Shown here piece after piece: positions 56,609 to 64,000 of a stretch of DNA of 64,000 bases. The DNA comes from Cephalopachus bancanus. Taxonomy: Eukaryota; Chordata; Mammalia; Primates; Tarsiidae. The stretch is taken from NCBI GenBank assembly GCA_027257055.1, contig JAPVLO010000572.1, positions 372,001 to 436,000 on the forward strand, given 5' to 3'. The notes under the pieces were generated by a model. That model was not told the DNA's origin. It saw only the letters and a program-made list of their open reading frames with translations, and made no database searches. The position numbers and the translations under genes were made by a program. The stretch's first letter is position 1. Every line of letters starts with the position of its first letter.

Positions 56609-58473
56609 TGTTAGGATCCAGTCTTGGAGGCCCACCTGATTGACAAAGTCCAGGTGCACAGAGGACCCCAGCCACAAAGCGAGTCCGGGCAGCTGAGGCC
56701 CTTCTGTCTTCTGTCTTTGCTGTTGATATGGCCGAAGAATTCTGTACAGTCGAGCATGAAGAAAACAACATGTTTATGTGAAGTACTCACAACTAACCTA
56801 GGAATGTCATGGTTCATTTTTCCACTTCCCACCATGCCGTTTGGCCTTTTCTAATATATGCAATGGTTAAACTCTGAAGCACATCAAAGATGCTTTCTTC
56901 CACTTGGTTATAAGTTACTAGATATTGCTTGAGTAAAAAATGATATAAGTATATTCACTCCTTATTTGATTTAGAATTATGTCGTTTGGTGTTTAGACAT
57001 AAGGTTTTTTAGAAGCACAAGTTCATAGTAAGTTCATTAGGAATTCATTATAAGTTCTGACACATACCTAGGAGTTATGTAGGTGATTTATAACATTGTT
57101 TCTATGGATTTAGGGTAAAAATTAATCGTTAAGGTTTTTTACTTAATTCAATAGTTAAAATTTTAAGTTTACGTATATAGAATAGGTTCTCACTGAACTC
57201 ATGATATATTAATTGGATACTTTTATGATAAATTAACTGGATACAGAAAGCAGCCTTGGGAGCCTGGGAAACATCATTAAAAGCTTCTTTTGAGTTTTCT
57301 TTAGGAATATACACTGCACGATAAGAGACAAGCAATGAAGACACCTGGACAGGAAAGGCAATTACAAAGCTTTGAAGATCATAGAAACCCCAGAGAAAAC
57401 TCCTGATACATGGAGAAATGTGCACCTGGAAACTTTCTTGAAGAATTTCAAGGACTGCAACTTGGGACTGTTTTGAAAAGAGTTGCTGGTAGTGCTCTTC
57501 TAGACATGATAATTGTTTTAAATGTATTAAATGTAATTGGTAAATGTAAAATCATGCAAGTTTGTGTAATCAATATTCATATATATGAGGGTTGACAAAA
57601 ATTATTAGGCTTTGGTTATGTTTAACAAGTTTTTACTTTGAATCATTAATTAAGTTTTAATGCTGTAGTTTGATGTGTTATAATTACTTTGAAGATTGTT
57701 TTAGGTTCATAAATTTAAGTTCACATAATGGTGAAGTTGGTGCCTTAAAGATAATAATAATTGCTTAAGTGGCTATCTTAAGACAAAGATATTTTCCAGG
57801 AGGTTGTCAAGCATAAAGGAAAACAGTCAACCCACCCCCTAAACCACCATTAACCTAAACTTAAAAGCTCATTAGCAATTATGCAACCATAATAATTTTA
57901 GTTGTGTTAGTTTTATTTCATTATGTTTAGTTCACTTTATATGTTTATTCAGAGTAAAAATTAGTATTATGCATTTTCACAGTAAGTCACTTTCATAGTT
58001 ATTCTTTAAATGTTAGCCATTGTTTTTTGGTCAAGTTAATAGGCTTCAAATTTCTACTATCGCTAGGTATTATTTATGGTTTTGTTTTGGTGGTTTTAAG
58101 GCTTTTTTAATTAGACAAGTGATGTATAACGGAAATCAAAGTAAGCCTTGTAGATTAAGTGATGCATTATGTTTAGTTTAAGTAAAACTCCTTTTAAACT
58201 TATCTTGAGACTCATTAACTGAAAGTAGTTAGTGTTTTTGGCTTGTTTGTTGCTTCTAAGACCACAAGATGGCGATAACTTCTAAAGGATGATATGCGTA
58301 AAGGAATTTTCTTTGTCCTTTCCCTTACACAAATGAATAGTATAAAAGCTCTCTGTTAATTAACAATAAATGGCATCTGTCCTGCAACAGTCAGGTGTCC
58401 AAAGTGCATTCTTTCGCCTACGCCGTTCACATCTCTGGGGTACCCTAGACCCAGCAGTAGCAGGACTCCCGCA
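56609..58473 (+). mobile_element. Solo LTR, long class II-like ERV family (copy B)
   Basis: Starts TGTTAGGATCCAGTCTTGG and ends AGCAGTAGCAGGACTCCCGCA. Flanks ATGAGG (56603-56608) and GTGAGG (58474-58479) are a 6-bp TSD with one mismatch. It pairs with copy A at 13468-15336. At 1865 bp without an obvious later insertion, it is about 400 bp longer than copy A minus that copy's insertions. The extra sequence lies mainly between about 57850 and 58300. No primer-binding site or viral gene follows. Confidence 0.87.
58341..58370 (+). promoter_or_regulatory. LTR TATA box and polyadenylation signal (copy B)
   Basis: TATAAAAG at 58341-58348 and AATAAA at 58365-58370, followed by about 100 bp of U5-like sequence to the LTR end. 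The very short TATA-to-AATAAA spacing is shared with copy A. Confidence 0.7.
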
Positions 58474-59173
58474 GTGAGGAGCTGAAGGGCCCAGCAGGAA
58501 GAGAAGAAGGTTGCAGACACCAGCTCTGTAGACATGTTTTGCTGTTTGTCTTCAACTGAATGGAATCAAAGAAAAGTTATGGCCTGAGGTGCTCAGTTCT
58601 TAGGATTTGCAATTTCTTTTTTTTTTCTACAATGTACAGGGAAAAATTTTTAAGCAGTTGGCTTAATTGTAAAGGAACTTCAGTCCCAGTATTTTTATTA
58701 ATCGAGGTATCCCTGTGATAATTGATAACACTTCCAGAGAACTGTAGCATTGTACAATTAATTATATATTTTCAGCTATAATGGGCATTTATGGGCTAAT
58801 ATGAGTACCTAATCACTGTATATAGCTTTATTTATATAGCAAATGAGATTTTACTGCCTGTGAAGAAAAGAACTTCTGTGGTATATCCATACAACAGAAT
58901 ATCATCATCCAGCAACAAAGTGAAATGAAGTAGTGATACATATTGTAATATGATTGAACCTTTCATATTACATATTGTAATATGAAAGAAACCAGCCACC
59001 AAGACCACATATTGTGTTATTTCATTCATATGAGATGTCCAAAATGGACAAGCCTATAAAGACAGAAAATCGATGCGTGGTTGCCCAGGGCTAAGGGAGG
59101 CAGGGAAATGGGGAGTGATTGCTATGGAGATGAGGTTTCTTGGGGGGATGGAAGTGTTCTAACACTGATAGTG

Positions 59174-59598
<425 letters not shown>

Positions 59599-59711
59599 GG
59601 TAGTGGTGATGGTGTGGCACAACTTTATGAACATTCTGAAAACTGCTGAACTCCACACTTTAAGTGAATAAATGATGCAGTCTATTAATTACACCTCCAT
59701 GAAGCTGTTAA

Positions 59712-60423
59712 AAAGAAAAACAAAAGAACTGAGTTTATACTGTGGAAGTGGGCCCTCTTCTCTCTGCCTTTTGCCACGATTCCCCCAGTGCCAGCTTTTT
59801 GGTGCAGGTGGCACTTCTGGGGCAGCGGTGCAGGTATGCTGGCTGTGCAGCCTCTCTTTGTCCAGGACTTGTGAATTGCCTGAAAGAGATCAACAAACAT
59901 TCACCCGAGTAACAACAAGCTTCTCATGGCAAGGCATCTTTCCCAGAGCAAGCTAATTTGAAGAGCCATCCTTTCCAGCTGTTTTGTTAAAACACAATTT
60001 GGGAAATAACACTTCCTGGCTGGACTGGCTAAATGGAGCAGCACTTTGAACAGAGCAGAATCCTGCCTCTGAGATCAGAAACCATGGATGTATTAACTGC
60101 TTAAGTAATTTCTAGTAGGTATTTTTCTTCCACGTACTATTGTAGTGTGTACTCCTCATGGCCTGCTGGGTGTGCGGTAACCCGGAATGACACCTGCATT
60201 TGTCTGTTTTTAGCAGTGTGTGTTCTACAAATTAGGTTCTGCTTTGTTTAGGTTAACACAGCAGGCCTATAATTCATTGGTTTTAATGTAGAATACCTTC
60301 ATCCTTCTCATGTCATCAAGTCCTAGAAAAATGAAAGTTAAGACAGTTTAGGATAATTCTCCATATTTAGATTATACAGAGTTTCCATTCCAGTCATTCT
60401 GCCTACATGGCCTGTTGCATATG
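59712..60423. other. Unassigned unique sequence
   Basis: No gene found. 59740-59960 is GC-richer but frames are short. Confidence 0.45.
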
Positions 60424-60436
60424 AAAAGTTGATACA

Positions 60437-60733
60437 AGCCGGGCTCGGTGGCTCAGCCTGTAATCCCGCGTCTTTGGGAGGCTGAGGTGAGTGGATTGCC
60501 TGAGCCCGCGGGTTCGAGACCCGCCTGGGCAGCGAGAACTCATCTCTACAATAAATCAAAAAAATCAGCCGGGCATGGTAGAGCATGCCTGTAATTCCGG
60601 CTACTCGGAAGGCTGAGGTGGAAGGATCACCAGAGCCCAGCAGGTCGAGGCTGTGGTGGCCGGGAGCGGCCACTGCACTCCAGTCTGGGCGACAGAGTGA
60701 GACTCCAACTCAAAAAAAATAAAAAATAAAATA
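60437..60733 (+). mobile_element. Young Alu with perfect TSD
   Basis: TSD AAAAGTTGATACA at 60424-60436 and 60734-60746. GGGCTCGGTGGCTCAGCCTG and GGCCGGGAGCGGCCACTGC are intact, CpG-rich diagnostic blocks. Confidence 0.97.
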
Positions 60734-60806
60734 AAAAGTTGATACAGTTCTAATGAAATTTGAAGTCTGAGATACTTGTATCCTTGGAAGGTTTTCAAGC
60801 CCTTTA

Positions 60807-60887
60807 TTTATTTTATTTTTTGAAAGCAGGATTTATTGAGAGTACAGAAAAGCTCCCACAGTGGGAGGGGACCTGAAGGGGTTCCCC
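60807..60887 (-). pseudogene. 81-bp retroposed transcript tail with TSD
   Basis: An insert flanked by a perfect 12-bp TSD, TCAAGCCCTTTA (60795-60806 and 60888-60899). The plus strand starts with a T-rich run, so the insert is antisense. It reads CTCCCACTGTGGGAGC, TTTTCTGTACTCTCAATAAAT, CCTGCTTTCA, then an A-rich tail. It has a polyadenylation signal 10 bp before the tail. The source transcript is not identified; the CTCTCAATAAA part resembles LTR-terminated transcripts. Confidence 0.65.
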
Positions 60888-60984
60888 TCAAGCCCTTTAG
60901 ATGGCAAAAGTTTTAAAGTTTTTGAGGTATCTTCTTTACAATGACTGCTCCTACATTTTCAGTCCCTTCATTCTCCAGTGCTCG

Positions 60985-61745
60985 TGTAGCAAATTCCCAC
61001 AAATTTAGTAGCTTAAAACGATGCCCATTTATTTGTGCCCTGATCTCACAATTTTGTCAGTTAGAAGTCTGGGCACAGTGCAACTCAGCTGATTTCACAG
61101 GGTGAAGGTCAAAGTCTCCTTCCAGACCTCTGGAAATGACTTGGCTTCCAGGCTCTCAGGCTGTTGTCAGAATTCAGTTCCACATGGCCGTGGGATTGAG
61201 TTTCCATTTCCTTGCTGGCTGTTGGCTGGGGGCTGTTCCAGTCTCCAGAGGCCACCTGCATGCTGTGACCCGTGGCTGGCTTGCTCCATCTCAAAGCCAG
61301 GAGCAGCAGGTGAAAGTTCTTGGCTTCAAGTCTCTCGAACTTCCCTTTCTCCCTCATCTCACTAACTCGTCCACCTTTAAGGACTTGGGTGATTATGCTG
61401 GTTCCACCTGGATAATCCAGAATAATCTCTCTATTTAATTTAATTGGGGGGGGGGTGTGTATCAGAGTCTCATTCTGTTGCCCAGACTGGAGTGCAGTGG
61501 TATGATCACAGCTCACCTCAGCCTCAGATCCCCAGGCTCAGCGGATCCCCTCACCCCCTCTCCTGAGTAGCTGGGATGAGGTCTCACTTTGTTGCCTAGG
61601 CTGAATCTCTCTATTTTAAAGTCTGACTAGTAACCTTAATTTCATCAGTTAAGCCCCTTTACAGAGGTATCTGTATTAGTGTTTGAATAACCAAGGGGTG
61701 AGAATCTTGGGGGATAGCTTTAGAATTCTGCCTATCGCAGAAAGA
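60985..61745 (-). mobile_element. Ancient MLT/MER-type repeat, split by an Alu
   Basis: GTAGCAAATTCCCACAAATTTAG, AGCTTAAAACGATGCCCATTTA, GAAGTCTGGGCACAG, GCTGGCTGTTGGCTGGGGGC and, near the end, CACCTGGATAATCCAGAATAA and TTTAGAATTCTGCCTATCGCA follow a familiar mammalian repeat. Exact family not resolved. Confidence 0.6.
61460..61606 (-). mobile_element. Alu with internal deletion
   Basis: ATCAGAGTCTCATTCTGTTGC to TTTGTTGCCTAGGCTG, preceded by a G/T-rich run. ATCTCTCTATTTAA / ATCTCTCTATTTTAA lies on both sides, a likely TSD. Confidence 0.82.
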
Positions 61746-61776
61746 TATAATTGAATTCTAACAGTAAGAAAATTAA

Positions 61777-62457
61777 CCCCGGTGGTGGGGTCCGGCCATC
61801 GTCCCCAGGCTGCTGTCCTGCTGCATCTCCTTCAGCACGAGCCACCAGCTGCACAGCAAATATCTGAGTGGAGAAGAAAACTTGAAACTGTTTGGGAAAT
61901 GCAGCCATCCAAATGGCCATGGGCACAATTATACAGCTGTGGTGACAATACATGGAGAGGAATGGTTATGAGTTTGGTCGACCTCAAAAGATATATGGAG
62001 GAGGCATATATGCAGCCCCTTGGTCATGAGAATCTGGATATGGATGTGCTGTACTTTGCAGATGTTGTAAGCATGACTGAAAATCTAGCTGTATACATCT
62101 GAGAAAACCTCCAGAAACTTCTTCCTATGGGATTTCTTCATAAAGTAAAAGTATATGAAGCTGACAATAGCATTGTAGTCTATAGAGGAGAATAGCCCTT
62201 AGGAGTTAATGTTGTGGAAAGACTAATTTCTTTCCATATTTGAAAAAGATCATTATCCCCTTGGAGCATTAAGAGGTTATTGTGCCTCCCTTCACATTGA
62301 GCTCTAGAGTGTCTCTTTATTGAAATCATTGTAAGACCCGTTATAAATTTGAATCTATTTGAAACCAAACTTGTAATATATCCAGAACATCATTTAGAGA
62401 GTAATTTATCTATAAATTAAACATAACTTCATTTTCAGTAAAAAAAAAAAAGAAAGA
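61777..62457 (+). pseudogene. PTS: PTS processed pseudogene (6-pyruvoyltetrahydropterin synthase)
   Basis: PTS catalyses the second step of tetrahydrobiopterin synthesis. This intronless copy covers nearly the whole coding sequence from about codon 4 (GGTGGTGG at 61780) to the stop at 62193-62195, then about 250 bp of 3' UTR and a poly-A tail. Family landmarks are visible: LFGKC (catalytic Cys region), NGHGHNY (zinc-binding His), [23 protein letters not shown] and [17 protein letters not shown]. Damage includes a 13-or-so-bp deletion after VVTIHGE near 61957, with a frameshift, and a TGA at 62100-62102 replacing a Trp. The TSD AAGAAAATTAA (61766-61776 and 62458-62468) proves L1-type retroposition. 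Not functional. Confidence 0.95.
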
Positions 62458-62468
62458 AAGAAAATTAA

Positions 62469-62990
62469 TCTCTTCCTAAGATATTGTTTCTTTCCCACAG
62501 CATTAGGTTTAAAGGTGATACTGAAGAAGAGATTTTATGACAGAGCTATTGTTGTATTAGTCCTTCTGGCAATAACTATGAAAGGACTCTTGGACAGTTA
62601 TTTTAAAAAGGAAAATGAAAATAGCTGTAAAGCAATCACACTTGGAAAATATTTTATGAACCCTAAGAAAAGGTTCTTTAAAATACAACCTCCTTCCTTC
62701 TGTTCGTTACTATAATTTAAATTGTTGCTCTTTAACCCTTAAAGAAGACAATGCTTGTTTTTGCTTTAATGTGCCAACTTATGTTTTTCAATCATACTTA
62801 ACAGAACTAAGTGTGACTCCGATGAAGACAGGGCCTGTCTTTTGTTATTGTTACTGTTTTTTAAACTTTGCTGTCTTTTATTCTGCGCATATACTCAGGA
62901 TGTACAAAATTCTGCAATATAGTACAGGTTTTTACATATATTCAAAATATTCGTAGCCACCCCGAGATACTGAACTCCAGTAGCTCACGC
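62469..62990. other. Unassigned AT-rich sequence
   Basis: No gene found. Short frames only. Confidence 0.45.
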
Positions 62991-63640
62991 GAAACACACA
63001 GTCCTCCCTCCTTCAGGTTCTTGTATTCCTTCCTGTTTCCTCCACGGTCTCTTTTGTGTGAAGAAGACCCTTGCCACCCCCATTTCTGCTATCAGCTTCC
63101 TTCTGAGGAAGTCCTCTCCCTCCCGGCCCCTCCCTCCACCCCATCCTCATTCAGCCAAGATCCCCTGTTCTGTTGCTTTGACTGTTTTTCCTGCTCGCTT
63201 ACCACCTCTGGCTCCTGTGACCTCCCTTTCCGCCTGCCCTGAGACACCCACCCTTTCTGCTGCAGTCTCGCCCTTCTTTGCCCCCTGCTTTCCCTGAGAC
63301 TGCAGCTTCTCCCACCCCTCATCTTAGACAGTCTTCTTGGGTAGCTGTCCTTGCACATGGCCTCTGCTACAACCCAAACTCGAGTAGGTTCCCCTCTGTT
63401 ATCAGCCCACATCTCTCCCCGGCACTTCAGTTCTGCATTTCCCTCTGCTTGTTTGATATCTAGCTCTGGCCAGCACTTCATAGACAACATGTCCAAACCT
63501 AAACTCCCACCCACCAAACTGGCCTCTTTTCATGAGTGGTAGTCTCCAGGACACAAGAAAGAAATAGACCCGAGTCCTTCTAGACACTCCCTCTTTCCTT
63601 ACCCTCATGTTTAACACCTCAGCAAGTCCTAGAGAATGCA
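62991..63640. other. Pyrimidine-rich sequence, possibly L2-like
   Basis: CT-rich throughout, with AACATGTCCAAACCTAAACTC near 63486, a phrase found in L2 ORF2 remnants. Two short antiparallel frames of 120-140 codons are open because of the pyrimidine bias. No domain recognised. Confidence 0.4.
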
Positions 63641-63652
63641 GCTCCCAAATAA

Positions 63653-63942
63653 CCTTTTTTTTTTTTTTTTTTGAGTTGGGGTCTCCCTCTGTTGCTCAGG
63701 TTCGAGTGCAATGGCACAACGGCCCACAGCAGTCTCAACCTCCTGGGCTCAGGTGATCAGTGATCCTTCCACTTCGGTCTCCAAGTAGCAGGGACAACAG
63801 GCACATGCCGCCAGCTAATTTTTTTTTTTTTTAAAGAGAAGTGGTTGCTCAGGCTGGTATTAAACTCTTGCACTCAAGCAATCTTCCAGCCTTGGTCTCC
63901 CAAAGTGCTGGGATTACAGGTGTGAGCCACTGCGCCTGGCCT
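63653..63942 (-). mobile_element. Alu (old)
   Basis: Poly-T, GAGTTGGGGTCTCCCTCTG to GTGAGCCACTGCGCCTGGCC. Confidence 0.92.
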
Positions 63943-64000
63943 CCAAATAAATTTTTGAACCTACGATCTCCTCTTCATTCTTCTGCTGATACTGTAGTTG

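Noticed and set aside
61782..62102. 106-codon frame with PTS similarity
   Set aside because: It is a piece of a processed pseudogene. The true frame is broken by a deletion near 61957 and by a TGA at 62100.

Overview
This is nuclear DNA from a primate. It is an intergenic or intronic stretch built almost entirely from interspersed repeats, and I find no intact protein-coding gene, no functional RNA gene, and no prokaryotic feature such as an operon or CRISPR array. By eye I count more than fifty Alu or Alu-derived segments on both strands, together with MIR, L2, L1, MaLR/MLT1-type LTRs, an ERVL pol relic, Tigger and hAT DNA transposons, and several solo endogenous-retrovirus LTRs.

The species is an inference. 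The youngest Alus (11523, 14095, 27249, 55390, 60437, with perfect target-site duplications, TSDs) are not human AluS/AluY. They share GGCTCAGCCTG near the 5' end, CTACAATAAATCAAAAA in the middle and GACTCCAACTC before the tail. The lemur-type and galago tRNA-derived Alu forms are also absent. Three short L1 3' ends (1531, 14799, 33872) share a tail around ACTGTACCCCACAA that differs from the human L1 tail. A tarsier is the best fit.

Layout. 1-7.5 kb: an old minus-strand L1 broken by many Alus, one MIR, and TG and GA microsatellites. 7.5-9.7 kb: L2-like sequence, then a local direct-plus-inverted duplication. 10.5-11.2 kb: an antisense L1 carrying a U6 copy. 13.5-15.3 kb: a long solo LTR (copy A) with a 6-bp TSD, itself hit by an Alu and an L1 tail. 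16-22 kb: L2 and L1 pieces, two further LTRs and Alus. 24.5-25.6 kb: a GC-rich, repeat-free island with long open frames on both strands. 28-31.4 kb: mostly unassigned sequence, then an antisense ERVL pol relic. 31.8-34.7 kb: a DNAJB6 processed pseudogene inserted in an MLT1-type LTR. 35-39.2 kb: a sense L1 broken by Alus and a second MLT1-type LTR. 40.1-42.2 kb: a Tigger1-type transposon with a dead transposase. 46.1-47.0 kb: a hAT-type element inside a MIR. 47.45 kb: a full-length U6 pseudogene. 51.4-53.6 kb: L2 with an LTR inside. 56.6-58.5 kb: the second long solo LTR (copy B). 61.8-62.5 kb: a PTS processed pseudogene.

The gene-derived sequences (DNAJB6, PTS, two U6 copies, one 81-bp tail-only insert) are mostly explained by L1-driven retroposition, with flanking TSDs where I could see them. 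They are dead copies and do not form a pathway. The most novel items for follow-up are the apparently lineage-specific long LTR family with class II-like 6-bp TSDs, the young Alu and L1 subfamilies, and the open but unidentified segments at 24.98-25.53 kb and 44.03-44.50 kb. I saw no new biological system. Repeat boundaries are read by eye and are usually good to within about 5-15 bases, better where a TSD is quoted.
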